DNA of 64,000 nt from Dehalococcoidia bacterium (GCA_021731085.1 JAKFYB010000008.1:177399-241398); one strand, 5' to 3'. Shown: positions 16,360-25,822, numbered from the stretch's first letter. Program-made: numbers and translations. Notes: generated by a model from the sequence alone, not told the origin.

Positions 16360-17909
16360 GCAGCAACGGTTTCGTCTCACTCGTCGGCGCTGGGCCGGGC
16401 GATCCGTCGCTATTCACTGTCGGCGGCGTGGCGCGCATGGCCGCCGCCGATGTCGTCCTGTACGACCGGCTCGCAAATGCAGCATTGCTGCGCCATGCGC
16501 GCAAGGACGCGGATCTGATCTACGCCGGCAAGATGCCGGACCGCCACACGATGACGCAGGACGAGATCAACGCGCTGCTGGTCGAGAAGGCGCGCGCAGG
16601 CGAACGCGTCGTGCGGCTGAAGGGCGGGGATCCGTTTGTGTTCGGGCGTGGCGGCGAGGAAGCGGAGGCGCTCGCTGCGGCGGGGATTCCGTTCGAGGTG
16701 CTGCCGGGCGTCACGTCGGCGATTGCTGCGCCCGCGTACGCGGGGATTCCGGTCACGCATCGCGGTATCGCGTCGTCGTTCGCGGTTGTCACGGCGCACG
16801 GCGCCGGACAGCAGACAGCAGACAGCAGACAGCAGGGCTCCGATGACGAGACAGCTGCCCTCGACTGGGCGGCGATCGCGCACGGCGCGGACACGCTTGT
16901 GTTTCTTATGGGCGTGGGGTCGCTGGGCGAGATCGCGGCGCGGCTCATCGAGCATGGGCGTGCCGCTGACACGCCCGTCGCCGTGATCGAGTGGGGTACG
17001 CATCCACGACAGCGTACGGTTGCGAGCACGCTGGCCCATATTGCCGATGATGCGCGCGAGGCCGGCGTGCAGGCGCCGGCGGTAACCGTGGTCGGTGAGG
17101 TCGCCCGCCTGCGCGAGCGGCTGCGGTGGTTCGATGCTCGTCCGCTGTCCGGCAGGCGCGTGCTCGTTACGCGCACGCGCGAGCAGGCTAGCGAGCTTTC
17201 GCGTCTGCTCGAGGAGCAGGGTGCGGAGGCTATCGAACTGCCGACGATCGAGATCGTCGAGACCGCCGAGCAGTCGCTCGTGGATGCCGCCGTCGAAGAG
17301 CTCCGGACATCGTCGTTCCAGTGGGTGATCTTCACCAGCCCGAACGCGATCAGCATCTTCATGCGCCACGTGCGCGAACGGGGGCACGATGCGCGCGCTT
17401 TCGGCCGCGCACAGATCGCGGCCGTTGGGCCGGGTACGGCTGCGGCGCTCGCGCGCGAAGGGCTCGTCGCCGATCTCGTGCCTGCGGCGTACGCACAGGA
17501 GGGGCTGCTCGATGCGTTCGAGGGGCGCGTGCTACAGGGCGCTCGCATCTTGCTCCCGCGTGCCGAAGACGCGCGCGATAACGTGATCGATGGGCTGGAG
17601 GCGAAGGGCGCGCGCATCGACGAACTGGTGCTGTATCGCGCCGCTGTCCCGCCCGATCGTGACAGCGAGGGACTCCATCTCTTGCGGGAGGGTTCGTTCG
17701 ACATCGTGACGTTCACGTCGTCATCCGCGGTGCGCAACCTGATCGAGATGCTCGACGGCGATCTCGCTCCGCTGCGCAGGACGCGCATCGCGGCGATCGG
17801 GCCCGTGACGGCGGACGCTGTTCGTGCAGCGGGACTGGAGGTCGGCGTGATGGCGTCCGAGTACACGATCGCCGGACTCGTTGCCGCGATCGTCGAAGGC
17901 GCGCCGTGA
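16356..17909 (+). CDS. cobA-hemD: fused uroporphyrinogen-III C-methyltransferase / uroporphyrinogen-III synthase
   Basis: Bifunctional enzyme of 517 residues: HemD closes hydroxymethylbilane to uroporphyrinogen III, and CobA methylates it to precorrin-2 for sirohaem or cobalamin. Residues 1-250 carry CobA motifs VGAGPGDPSLFTVGG, VVRLKGGDPFVFGRGGEE and PVTHRGIAS. Residues about 258-515 are HemD, with RVLVTRTREQASEL, IFTSPNAI, AVGPGTAAAL and FTSSSAVRNL. About 18 extra residues follow VVTAH; their DNA contains four exact 7-nt repeats (16808-16835). A copy-number change there would break the frame. The start at 16356 overlaps the hemC stop and matches the CobA N-terminus. Confidence 0.94.
   Translation: MSSNGFVSLVGAGPGDPSLFTVGGVARMAAADVVLYDRLANAALLRHARKDADLIYAGKMPDRHTMTQDEINALLVEKARAGERVVRLKGGDPFVFGRGGEEAEALAAAGIPFEVLPGVTSAIAAPAYAGIPVTHRGIASSFAVVTAHGAGQQTADSRQQGSDDETAALDWAAIAHGADTLVFLMGVGSLGEIAARLIEHGRAADTPVAVIEWGTHPRQRTVASTLAHIADDAREAGVQAPAVTVVGEVARLRERLRWFDARPLSGRRVLVTRTREQASELSRLLEEQGAEAIELPTIEIVETAEQSLVDAAVEELRTSSFQWVIFTSPNAISIFMRHVRERGHDARAFGRAQIAAVGPGTAAALAREGLVADLVPAAYAQEGLLDAFEGRVLQGARILLPRAEDARDNVIDGLEAKGARIDELVLYRAAVPPDRDSEGLHLLREGSFDIVTFTSSSAVRNLIEMLDGDLAPLRRTRIAAIGPVTADAVRAAGLEVGVMASEYTIAGLVAAIVEGAP
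16808..16835 (+). repeat. four perfect ACAGCAG heptamers inside cobA-hemD
   Basis: Four exact copies of ACAGCAG within codons about 152-161. Since 7 is not a multiple of 3, gain or loss of one unit shifts the reading frame of the HemD half. Confidence 0.9.
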
Positions 17910-17948
17910 CGGCGAAGCGATGGCTCACTCGTCTATACTGGCACCGCT

Positions 17949-18131
17949 ATGACCATGCAGAAGCCGCGCACAAAGCCAAGATCGAAGTCGAAGCCCAAGC
18001 CAGACGACAACTTCTGGCGCGAACTCGCGAAGATTGGTGAGTCCATACCCGCCAGCGAGCGGGTGGGGAAGCCGACGGACATCTCGAAGAACATTGACCA
18101 CTACCTCTACGGATCACCGAAAGAGAACTAG
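17949..18131 (+). CDS. small basic protein ahead of a PIN toxin, possible antitoxin
   Basis: A 60-residue protein with a Lys/Arg/Pro-rich N-terminus (residues 5-17) and a C-terminus ending DISKNIDHYLYGSPKEN. It ends 2 nt before the PIN-domain gene, the usual position of a VapB-type antitoxin, but I do not see a clear AbrB, CopG or Phd fold. A -10 box TATACT (17934-17939) ends 9 nt before its ATG, so it is the first gene of a leaderless transcript that includes the PIN and ATPase genes. The antitoxin role is inferred from position only. Confidence 0.55.
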   Translation: MTMQKPRTKPRSKSKPKPDDNFWRELAKIGESIPASERVGKPTDISKNIDHYLYGSPKEN

Positions 18132-18133
18132 GT

Positions 18134-18562
18134 GTGCGCCAAGTCTTCCTCGATACGGCGTACGTTTTCGCTGCCTTCGACCCGGATGATGCCCTCCATG
18201 ACGTTGCTGTTTCGATTGGTAGCGAATTGGCGCGAGAGGGCATCGAATTCGTCGGCACCCAGACGGTCTTGGTTGAGTTCCTTACGCTTGTTCGCCACAT
18301 GGGTGCACACCACCGCGCAGCAGCGGTCAGGTTCGTGCAGGCTATGCAGACCAATCCACGTATCGTGTTTGTAGAGGAATCTCCAGCTTTGTTCGACCAG
18401 GCTCTCTCGTTGTACCTGGAGCGACCAGACAAGACGTACAGCATGGGCGACTGCATCGGCATGGTGGTCTGCCGGAATCTATCGATTACTGAGGTCCTGA
18501 CGTACGACGAAGACTTCGTGCGCGAGGGATTCGTTGCCCTCCTCCGCGAGTCGCAGCCATGA
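18134..18562 (+). CDS. PIN-domain ribonuclease (VapC-like)
   Basis: A 142-residue PIN domain, likely a Mg2+-dependent endoribonuclease. The acidic catalytic set is present: Asp7 in [10 protein letters not shown], Glu48 in TVLVEFL, Asp106 in SMGDCIGM and Asp125/Asp127 in LTYDEDF. The GTG start lies 2 nt after the small basic gene. The stop overlaps the ATG of the downstream HerA-like ATPase (ATGA, 18559-18562). This makes a three-gene unit. A plain toxin-antitoxin role is most likely, but the coupling to an ATPase is unusual. Confidence 0.88.
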   Translation: MRQVFLDTAYVFAAFDPDDALHDVAVSIGSELAREGIEFVGTQTVLVEFLTLVRHMGAHHRAAAVRFVQAMQTNPRIVFVEESPALFDQALSLYLERPDKTYSMGDCIGMVVCRNLSITEVLTYDEDFVREGFVALLRESQP

Positions 18563-20106
18563 CAGACCCACTGCTGATCGCCAAAGGCAAGATCGACATA
18601 CACCTTCTGCCGCAGATGGCGAATCGGCATGGGTTGATCGCGGGCGCGACGGGCACCGGCAAGACGGTGACGCTACAGGTGCTGGCAGAGAACTTCAGCA
18701 AGATCGGCGTGCCCGTGTTCGTCGCCGACGTGAAGGGCGACCTTTCCGGCGTCAGCCAGGCGGGCGGCGCTAACCCGAAGGTCGCCGAACGCGTCACGGC
18801 TCTGGGGCTCACGGCGTTCGAGTACGGTGGCTGCCCCGTCACGTTCTGGGACATCTTCGGCGAGCAAGGCCATCCGGTGCGCGCGACGATCTCCGAGATG
18901 GGGCCGCTGCTGCTCGGCCGGCTACTCGGGTTGAACGACACGCAGTCCGGCGTGCTTACGCTCGTGTTTCGCGTTGCGGACGACAACGGCATGCTGCTGC
19001 TCGACCTGCAGGATCTGCGGGCGATGGTGCAGTACGTGGGCGATCACGCGGCGACCTTTCGCACGCAGTACGGCAACGTCTCGCCGGCGAGCATCGGCGC
19101 GATCCAGCGACAGTTGTTGCATCTCGAAGAGATCGGCGCCGAGCACCTCTTCGGTGAACCGGCGCTCAGTCTCGAAGACCTGATCCAGACGGACGCTCAG
19201 GGACGCGGCGTGATCAACATCCTCGCCGCGGACAAGCTGCTGCACACGCCGATGCTGTACACGACGTTCCTGCTGTGGCTGCTCGCCGAACTGTTCGAAC
19301 AGCTCCCGGAAATGGGTGATCTTGAGAAGCCGAAGCTCGTCTTCTTCTTCGACGAGGCGCACCTTCTCTTCGACGATCCGCCCAAGGCGCTGCTCGAGAA
19401 GATCGAGCAAGTGACGCGGCTGATTCGCTCGAAGGGCGTGGGTGTGTATTACGTGACGCAGAACCCGCTCGACATCCCGGACGAAATCCTGGGGCAGCTC
19501 GGCAACCGCGTGCAGCACGCACTGCGGGCGTTCACCCCGCGCGACCAGAAGGCTGTGCGGGCGGCGGCCCAGACCTTTCGCGAAAACGAAGGCCTGGACG
19601 TTGAAGAGGCGATCACGCAGCTCGGCGTCGGTGAAGCACTGATCTCTGTACTCGACGCGAAGGGCACGCCGACGCCCGTTGAGCGCTGCCTTGTGATGCC
19701 GCCGCACAGCATGATCGGGCCGATCACGGTCGAGCAGCGGCGCGGGATCATCGACACATCTGTAATCGCCGGGTACTACGAGAAAGAGATCGAACGCGAC
19801 TCCGCGTACGACATGCTGATCAAACGCGCCGAGCAGAAGGCAGCGGCTGATGCGGCGGCGGCCGGAGCCGAAGCGGCCGAGCAAGCAACCGAGGCTCGCG
19901 AGCGAGAGGCTTCCCCTGCTCCAAAGCCACGCAAGAAGGCGGCGGGCAGGAAGTCCACGCGCCAATCTCCGATCGAAGCGGCGGCGACCAGTGCGATGCG
20001 TTCCGCCGGATCGCAGTTCGGGCGAAGCATCACGCGCGGCATCTTCGGGCGCTGTTCGGCAAGAAGTAACAGGATCGCAGGATCAGGCTTCTCCACAGCC
20101 TGCTAG
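18559..20106 (+). CDS. HerA/YjgR-type ATPase (DUF853 family), probable 3' frameshift
   Basis: A FtsK/HerA-superfamily P-loop ATPase of about 500 residues. Walker A is GATGTGKT (29-36) and Walker B is [13 protein letters not shown] near residue 275. [33 protein letters not shown] is typical of the YjgR group. Its role is not settled; relatives pump DNA or remodel nucleoprotein. The last residues are abnormal: family proteins end in RGIxGxLFGxKR. Adding one base in the GGG-C run at 20047-20050 would give RGIFGALFGKK and a stop at 20067-20069. A one-base deletion or sequencing error is therefore likely. It overlaps the PIN gene by 4 nt. Confidence 0.88.
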   Translation: MTDPLLIAKGKIDIHLLPQMANRHGLIAGATGTGKTVTLQVLAENFSKIGVPVFVADVKGDLSGVSQAGGANPKVAERVTALGLTAFEYGGCPVTFWDIFGEQGHPVRATISEMGPLLLGRLLGLNDTQSGVLTLVFRVADDNGMLLLDLQDLRAMVQYVGDHAATFRTQYGNVSPASIGAIQRQLLHLEEIGAEHLFGEPALSLEDLIQTDAQGRGVINILAADKLLHTPMLYTTFLLWLLAELFEQLPEMGDLEKPKLVFFFDEAHLLFDDPPKALLEKIEQVTRLIRSKGVGVYYVTQNPLDIPDEILGQLGNRVQHALRAFTPRDQKAVRAAAQTFRENEGLDVEEAITQLGVGEALISVLDAKGTPTPVERCLVMPPHSMIGPITVEQRRGIIDTSVIAGYYEKEIERDSAYDMLIKRAEQKAAADAAAAGAEAAEQATEAREREASPAPKPRKKAAGRKSTRQSPIEAAATSAMRSAGSQFGRSITRGIFGRCSARSNRIAGSGFSTAC

Positions 20107-20118
20107 ACTCCTACCACG

Positions 20119-22050
20119 ATGGACCGCCGACTTCCGCCGACGATCGGCGAATTCCTCCGCCTGCTGCCGGTGCTCGCGCTCGACGCGGCCGTTGTCATCG
20201 CATCTTTTGCGGCGGCGCTGGCATTGCGCTTTGACGGCGATGTTCCGTCCGAGTCGTGGTCGTTCTTCTATCGCGTCGCCGGTCCGATCGCGCTGGCGTA
20301 TCTCATCGGTAACTTCTTCTTCGGGATCTATCGCACACAATGGAAGTACGCGGGCGCCGTCGATGCGATCAATATTGTCCTATCGATCGGCACCGTCTCG
20401 ATCTTTCTCTTTGCGATCAACGCGTTTCTCGACCCGCGACACATCCCCCTGACCGTGACCGTCGTCGCGCCGGCGCTGATGACGCTGGCGATGGGCGGCA
20501 TCAAGTTCGGGCCGCGCCTGATCGCGTCGCGCAATCCGTTCGCTGGGTACGACGCGGGAGTCCGCAACGTGCTCATCGTCGGCGGTGGGCATACGGGACA
20601 GCTTCTCGCGCGCGAGTTCATACACAACCGGCGCTGGCAGTACCGGCCCGTTGGCTTCATCGATGACGACCGGCGGCTGCGCGGCGTGCGCATGCACTCG
20701 ATCACCGTGCTCGGTGACCGCTTCGACATCCCGGAAATCTGCGCGAAAAAGCGCGTCGACCTCATCGCGCTGGCCATACCTTCGGCGGGCGGACAGGTGA
20801 TGCGTGACATCGTCGGCATCTGCCAGAAGACCAAGGTGCCGTTGCGTACGGTGCCGGCGCTGCGAGACATCGTCCGGAACGAGGCGGCGGCGGCCGAACT
20901 GCGCGAGGTCACGGCCGACGACCTTCTGGGCCGCGAGCAGGTCGAGATCGATGCCGAGATGTGCGCTGCCGCGATCCGCGGGAAGTCGGTGCTGATCACG
21001 GGGGCGGCGGGCTTCATCGCGTCGGAACTGGCGCGGCAGGTTCACGAGTTCCGGCCGGAGGCGCTGCACCTGGTCGACGTGAACGAGACAGGACTCTACG
21101 ATCTCGAACGCGATATCGCACCGGATGAGGCGCGATCCGATGTGAAGATCTGGCTCTGCGACGTCTCTGATCGCGGGCAGGTTGAGGCGACGTTCGAGCA
21201 GGCCCGGCCGGACATCGTGTTCCACGCGGCGGCGTACAAGCACATCCCCGTTATGGAGGAGCACCCGCACGCGGCGCTGCGGGCGAACGTCGCCGGCACG
21301 CTGAACGTCTGTCTGGCGGCGGCGAAGGCGGGGGCCCAGAAGGTCGTGTTCGTCTCGACCGACAAGGCAGTGAATCCGGATAATGTCTACGGCGCGACGA
21401 AACGCATCGGCGAGCTAATCGTGACGGCGATGGGGCAGGCCGGATCGGAAGCGCAGGTCCAGACGTCGGGTTCGGAGACTACGTTCGCGGCGGTGCGCTT
21501 CGGGAACGTGATGGGCAGCCGCGGGAGCGTCGTGCCGCTGTTCCTGCGGCAGATCGAGAAGGGTGGGCCTGTGCTGCTCACGGATCCAGAGACGACGCGC
21601 TTCCAGATGGCCGTCGAGGAAGCGGCGGCGCTCGTCATTCAGGCGGCGTCGTTCGCATCGCAAGGCCAGATCTACATCCTCGATATGGGCGAGCCGCTGA
21701 AAACGGCGGATCTTGCCGAGAAGATGATCCGGCTCAAGGGCCTGGAGCCCGGGCGCGACATCCAGGTCGTGTATACCGGCCTGCGTCCCGGCGAGAAGCT
21801 GCACGAAGAGCTGGTCGGGCCGCACGAGAAGCTGCTGCACACGCACCACAAGAAGATCATGCTCGTGCAGGGCAACCCCGCCGTCGCGCGCGATGAGTTC
21901 GTCGCGAAGATCGAGGAGCTTGCGTCGCACCCGCCGCGCGCGCGTGATGAAGTGGCGGCACGCCTGTCCGTGTTGGCGCGCATCGACCTGCGGGATACGG
22001 GCGCACCGGTTGAGGCGCAGACCGAGGTCGCGTTCGATCCCGGGCCGTAG
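20119..22050 (+). CDS. CapD/PglF/WbpM-like nucleotide-sugar 4,6-dehydratase, membrane bound
   Basis: A 643-residue enzyme that converts UDP-GlcNAc-type sugars to a 4-keto-6-deoxy intermediate for surface polysaccharide. Four N-terminal membrane spans (to about residue 145) are followed by a CoA-binding-like domain (VLIVGGGHTGQLLAREF), then the SDR catalytic domain beginning GAAGFIASELARQ. The catalytic region is STDKAVNPDNVYGATKR, the long-form signature with Tyr and Lys. The C-terminal GLRPGEKLHEEL block is diagnostic. A -10 box TAGACT ends 9 nt before the ATG. It could feed the aminotransferase (59144) and sugar transferase (60316) of this window. Confidence 0.92.
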   Translation: MDRRLPPTIGEFLRLLPVLALDAAVVIASFAAALALRFDGDVPSESWSFFYRVAGPIALAYLIGNFFFGIYRTQWKYAGAVDAINIVLSIGTVSIFLFAINAFLDPRHIPLTVTVVAPALMTLAMGGIKFGPRLIASRNPFAGYDAGVRNVLIVGGGHTGQLLAREFIHNRRWQYRPVGFIDDDRRLRGVRMHSITVLGDRFDIPEICAKKRVDLIALAIPSAGGQVMRDIVGICQKTKVPLRTVPALRDIVRNEAAAAELREVTADDLLGREQVEIDAEMCAAAIRGKSVLITGAAGFIASELARQVHEFRPEALHLVDVNETGLYDLERDIAPDEARSDVKIWLCDVSDRGQVEATFEQARPDIVFHAAAYKHIPVMEEHPHAALRANVAGTLNVCLAAAKAGAQKVVFVSTDKAVNPDNVYGATKRIGELIVTAMGQAGSEAQVQTSGSETTFAAVRFGNVMGSRGSVVPLFLRQIEKGGPVLLTDPETTRFQMAVEEAAALVIQAASFASQGQIYILDMGEPLKTADLAEKMIRLKGLEPGRDIQVVYTGLRPGEKLHEELVGPHEKLLHTHHKKIMLVQGNPAVARDEFVAKIEELASHPPRARDEVAARLSVLARIDLRDTGAPVEAQTEVAFDPGP

Positions 22051-22056
22051 GGACAC

Positions 22057-23403
22057 TTACTGCAGCGGTGGATTTGGAGCGGCTTCCAGAAACGCCGCGT
22101 CCGCCCAACCCTGAATCCCGGAAGGCGTGAGGACGCTGCGCCAGACGCGGCCGTCTTCCTCGAGGGTGATGGCGAGGTCTTCGAGCAGGACGCCGTCGGC
22201 CGCACAAGCCAGTGGAGGAACATTAACGTCAACCGACGTTGTGGCCCGGATGTTGAGGCAGTCGCCGGGCGTGTTGACGCGCGCGAAAGGGCCACGGGCG
22301 ATAGCGCGGACGTAGTTGCGCCCGCCCTTGAAGCGATCATCGGTCGCGAAGGGATCGCGGATGGGACTGATGGTGAACGCATCCATGTCAATGAGCGACG
22401 GAAGGAAGATGTACTCCGGCGCCGGCGACGTGATGTTGGCGAGCAGCGTGGCGCCGTCGAGGGCGGCGCCGGCGTAAAGGAAATCTCCAAGACGCATGAG
22501 CGAACGGACTCGCGGGTCGTTCGTGCCTGTGAGAGCCAGGTAAATCTCACCAGTTGTGAAACCACCGGGGATGATGGTCAAGAACAACGACGACTCGTCC
22601 TGTGCGAGATAGGCATCACGGATGCGCGCGTCCTTGGCGATGCTCGTATCGTCATGCTGGCCGAAGATATAGCTGACACTGGCGTCCTCGCGGACGAGGG
22701 CACGGCCGTCATTGGCGAGCCAGCGCAGCTCGTTTGGAACAAAGGCGAACGGCCATAGCGTCGGGTCGGCGAGGAATGGGCGAGCGATCTCGCTGCCAGA
22801 CGGATACTCGACGAAGCGCCCGTCTGCATCACCCGGGCCGGTGCGCTGTCGCAGGACGACGCGCTCACGCAACACGGCAACGACACCGCCCTCCACCTCG
22901 AGTGCTGTCCACGTCATGCCGCCGTCATCCGACATGAACTTGCCCGTGATGGGCGGCTCGACCGGCACGGCAACATCGCCGCACTCACCGCTGATGCAGA
23001 CAGACGCTGTCAGCCGCGACCCGTCAGTGCTTGCATCGAATGTCAGGAAGTGCCGGAAGTCTTGAACCTGGCGAATGCGTTCTCCGAGTGAGTCGATGCG
23101 CAGGCCCCCGGTGGGGTCGCGATACACGCGGTAGAGTCCAGTCGCCGGCCCATCGCACTGCCAGCAGCCAGTTTCGACGATGAGCGCAACGCTCTCGGGG
23201 AAGGGAGCATCGGGAGCGAAGACGGGATCGCGCGCGCCGGGAATCATGGTCGGTGCGGGCGGCGATGGCGTGCTGGGCGTGGTGGCCAGACCTTTGGCTG
23301 TGCCTGAGGCAGATGCGGTCGTGGTCGCCGTTGGCTCTGCGTTGTCGTCGCAGGCCACCGCGAACGCGCAGATCAGGAGCAGGCAAACGAGGGAGACGCG
23401 CAT
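22057..23403 (-). CDS. lipoprotein with C-terminal SH3-like domain
   Basis: A 448-residue secreted lipoprotein. The ATG at 23403 is chosen because it begins a clean signal peptide with lipobox AVAC and a -10 box TATGAT ends 6 nt before it. After a Thr/Ala/Pro linker comes a long beta-rich domain, perhaps a beta-propeller (residues about 70-370, with Cys pairs ETGCWQCDG and CISGECG). An SH3 domain follows (PGDCLNIRATTSVDVNV ... GIQGWADAAFL). It shares the terminal domain with 5932-6675. The gene's 5' end overlaps the end of the Fic gene by 31 nt. Function unknown. Confidence 0.7.
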   Translation of the reverse strand: MRVSLVCLLLICAFAVACDDNAEPTATTTASASGTAKGLATTPSTPSPPAPTMIPGARDPVFAPDAPFPESVALIVETGCWQCDGPATGLYRVYRDPTGGLRIDSLGERIRQVQDFRHFLTFDASTDGSRLTASVCISGECGDVAVPVEPPITGKFMSDDGGMTWTALEVEGGVVAVLRERVVLRQRTGPGDADGRFVEYPSGSEIARPFLADPTLWPFAFVPNELRWLANDGRALVREDASVSYIFGQHDDTSIAKDARIRDAYLAQDESSLFLTIIPGGFTTGEIYLALTGTNDPRVRSLMRLGDFLYAGAALDGATLLANITSPAPEYIFLPSLIDMDAFTISPIRDPFATDDRFKGGRNYVRAIARGPFARVNTPGDCLNIRATTSVDVNVPPLACAADGVLLEDLAITLEEDGRVWRSVLTPSGIQGWADAAFLEAAPNPPLQ

Positions 23404-24461
23404 GCCGCCATCATACGCTGGTCTGATGGTGGACGCAGAACCGGTTCTTCCAACAATGCGGCAACAAGCGCGGTGGCCGCGTATTGCCGGGCCGTCGTCG
23501 CGCCCGCCGCCTTCAGCCAACCCTTCGACGTGAGGTCGTTGAGATCGCGTGTCGCGGTGACAGGCGACACGCCTGTGATCTCAACGTAGTCCGCGCGCGT
23601 GAGGTGGCCCGTCCGGATCAGGAACGCGATCGCGTCCGCCTGCCGGCTCGACAGGCCACCGGCATCATGCAGCTTCTCCAGATGTTGATGCCACTCCGTC
23701 AGCTGCGAGATCAACCGGTCGACCTCGACCCGCAACACCGAGAGGTAGAACTCCAGCCACGGCGTCGCATCATAGGAACCGAACGCCGAACCAAGCGTGC
23801 GCTCGATCGCATTGAAGTACTGCGGCCGCACATTCAGGAGCTGCTTCTCCATAGAGAGGAGCTTCTTGAAGTGAAACTCCGACCGCTGGAGGACGAGCGC
23901 CTCAAGGCCACGCGCCGTGCGCCCGTTGCCGTCCAAGAACGGGTGGATGGCGACCAGATGCAAGTGCGCCAGACCGGCCGCGACGATCGGGTTGTCGACG
24001 CCGTTCTGCAGCCATGCAGCGAATCCCTGCATTAGTCCGGGCACATCGCCTTGATCCGGCGGGCGGTAGTTGCCCACCAGATTCTGGCCACGGCGGTAGA
24101 CCCCCGGCGTCAGCGTGGCGACGGCGCCGTGCAGGAACTCACGGTTGACCTGCCGCACGACAAGCTCCGTTAGCGGCTCATCGGTGAGGTCGCTCAGGTA
24201 GTCGACAAATCCGTATGCCCGCTGAGCGTTGGCGTTCGCGAGCTCGACGGCCTTGGTGTCGGGCACCTCGCCTTCGCCGATGCCTTCAATACGCGTTGTT
24301 GCCGTCGCGCGCTCCACGACGACCTCGCGGTGGATCCACGCCTCGTAGCGGGGCATCAGGAGCATCTTCTCGACCAGCCAGGCGCGTTGCTGCACCTCGT
24401 GAAGCGTCCGCTCCATGTCGGAGGACAGATTGTAGTTCGGGCGGTAGATCAGGCTGCTCAT
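23373..24461 (-). CDS. Fic-family AMP transferase (class II)
   Basis: Probable protein AMPylase or related nucleotide transferase, 362 residues. The Fic core is HPFLDGNGRTARG at 173-185 with catalytic His173. An N-terminal inhibitory helix motif TTRIEG (55-60, Glu59) marks a class II, self-inhibited Fic protein. A C-terminal winged helix (ADYVEITGVSPVTATRDLNDLTSKGWL) suggests DNA binding or self-regulation. The promoter reads TTGCAT-N17-TATCAT, 6 nt before the ATG, so the mRNA is leaderless. The target is unknown. Confidence 0.92.
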   Translation of the reverse strand: MSSLIYRPNYNLSSDMERTLHEVQQRAWLVEKMLLMPRYEAWIHREVVVERATATTRIEGIGEGEVPDTKAVELANANAQRAYGFVDYLSDLTDEPLTELVVRQVNREFLHGAVATLTPGVYRRGQNLVGNYRPPDQGDVPGLMQGFAAWLQNGVDNPIVAAGLAHLHLVAIHPFLDGNGRTARGLEALVLQRSEFHFKKLLSMEKQLLNVRPQYFNAIERTLGSAFGSYDATPWLEFYLSVLRVEVDRLISQLTEWHQHLEKLHDAGGLSSRQADAIAFLIRTGHLTRADYVEITGVSPVTATRDLNDLTSKGWLKAAGATTARQYAATALVAALLEEPVLRPPSDQRMMAACASPSFACS

Positions 24462-24467
24462 GTGATA

Positions 24468-24496
24468 ATGATAGAAGCACTTGTAGCAACATGCAA
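24468..24496 (-). promoter_or_regulatory. leaderless promoter of the Fic gene
   Basis: On the minus strand: -35 TTGCAT (24496-24491), a 17-nt spacer and -10 TATCAT (24473-24468). The -10 ends 6 nt before the ATG at 24461 and no Shine-Dalgarno is present, so transcription should begin at or next to the start codon. Confidence 0.65.
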
Positions 24497-24772
24497 GAAG
24501 GATTCGAGACGTAGCCCGGATCTTGAATCAATGGGCGTGCAGAAGAGTACAGATGTTCTGATATTCTCGCCGGAAGCGTCCTTAGACGCAGAACCGGGCG
24601 TCTGGGTGGCCCATGACGCCCGGCTGATTCGCGCTCGTTCGCGCGGTGTCTCCAGAGATCGCGCCTGGAGCGAGCCCCGGCCGCGAATCTCCGCTGCTCG
24701 ATTCCGTGTGCGCGTGATGGGCGAGTCTGGTGGCGACCCCACGCGTACCGTCTTCGGTGCTCCCCCCTGCAA
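24497..24772. other. intergenic region without a recognised gene
   Basis: Between the GT2 stop and the Fic promoter. Open frames on both strands lack ribosome sites and family similarity. No terminator hairpin with a T-tract was seen. Confidence 0.45.
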
Positions 24773-25807
24773 CTACGCCGGAGCTTCCGTGCTCTGGTGA
24801 GCGCCCGGCATCTTCGCAGTACGGGTCAGCGTCCGGCCGGCAAGCCCCAACACGCCGGCGACGAACCCCAGCCCGTAGGCTGCGTGCAAGCATGCAAAGA
24901 TGGGCGGTAGCACTGCTAGGTGCTTCCATCCATGCTGCCCGGCCAAGACGAGAGATGCTGTGGTGGCGCTGAGAGTATACATCCGCAGGAGCGATCGCAA
25001 CGGCGATTTCCAACCCAAAAGCCAGAGGATTGAAGCGCCGGCCATGGCCAGGACGAAGATGGCGGGCGTGAACTGCCGTGGCCGCACCTGCAGCGGATGG
25101 CGGCGTAGCACGTCCGGCTTCGCTTTCCCGTAGCCGAAGTACTGCCGCCAGAGGCCCGGCAGATCGCCACGCACGGTGTATCCGGCGCGGATGCCGGGGA
25201 TGAGCATGATCGTGCCGCCGGCGTCGAGCAGGCGGTAGTTGAACTCATCGTCTTCGCCCTTGTCGATGTCCTCCACGAAGCCGCCGATGCGGTCGAAGAC
25301 CTCGCGGCGGTAGGCGCCGAAGGCGACTGTATCAGCGGGACCTTCGCCGCCGACCCGGAACTCCGCGCCGCCGACGCCGAAACGCGACGACATCGCGAGC
25401 GCGATCGCTTCGCCCAGCGGTGTGTCGCCTTCGCTCGCGATAACGCCGCCGACACAATCCGCGCTCGTCTGCCACAGCGCCTCGACGCTGCGTGAGATGA
25501 AGTCGGGCGCGACGAACGCGTGGCCATCGACGCGCACGATCACGTCGCCTCGCGCCTGTTCGAGGCCGATGTTCATCGCGGGCGCGGGCAGGCGTTTGGG
25601 GTTCTGGTAGAGGCGGACGTCGAGTGTCGATTCGGCGGCGAAGCGCGTGATGACTTGCTTCGTCGCGTCGGTCGACTGGCCGTCGATGACGAGCACTTCG
25701 AGCTGCGTACGAGGGTAGTCCTGCGACGCGAGCGAGTAGAGGCAGCGCTCGATGTAGCGCTCTTCGTTGCGGACGGGGATGAGGACGGAGACGAAGGGCT
25801 GCCACAT
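24773..25807 (-). CDS. family 2 glycosyltransferase with C-terminal membrane segments
   Basis: Predicted inverting glycosyltransferase (GT-A fold, 344 residues) resembling ExoA-type succinoglycan enzymes. VSVLIPVRNEERYIERCL opens the nucleotide-sugar site, the acidic VIDGQSTDAT and the metal-binding RVDGHAF (D-x-D-like) follow, and the GGFVEDIDKGEDDEFNYRL block holds the catalytic-base region. Three hydrophobic segments lie in the last 100 residues. A -10 box TACTCT ends 6 nt before the ATG. It probably adds one sugar to a lipid-linked or extracellular glycan; donor and acceptor are unknown. Confidence 0.9.
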   Translation of the reverse strand: MWQPFVSVLIPVRNEERYIERCLYSLASQDYPRTQLEVLVIDGQSTDATKQVITRFAAESTLDVRLYQNPKRLPAPAMNIGLEQARGDVIVRVDGHAFVAPDFISRSVEALWQTSADCVGGVIASEGDTPLGEAIALAMSSRFGVGGAEFRVGGEGPADTVAFGAYRREVFDRIGGFVEDIDKGEDDEFNYRLLDAGGTIMLIPGIRAGYTVRGDLPGLWRQYFGYGKAKPDVLRRHPLQVRPRQFTPAIFVLAMAGASILWLLGWKSPLRSLLRMYTLSATTASLVLAGQHGWKHLAVLPPIFACLHAAYGLGFVAGVLGLAGRTLTRTAKMPGAHQSTEAPA

Positions 25808-25822
25808 AGATGCAGAGTACAG

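Noticed and set aside
18922..19965. A 347-codon frame on the - strand
   Set aside because: Antisense to the HerA-like ATPase gene, no recognisable domain, no ribosome site.
24458..24800. Small frames in the gap before the Fic gene
   Set aside because: Frames on both strands overlap each other and the Fic promoter, with no ribosome sites or similarity.
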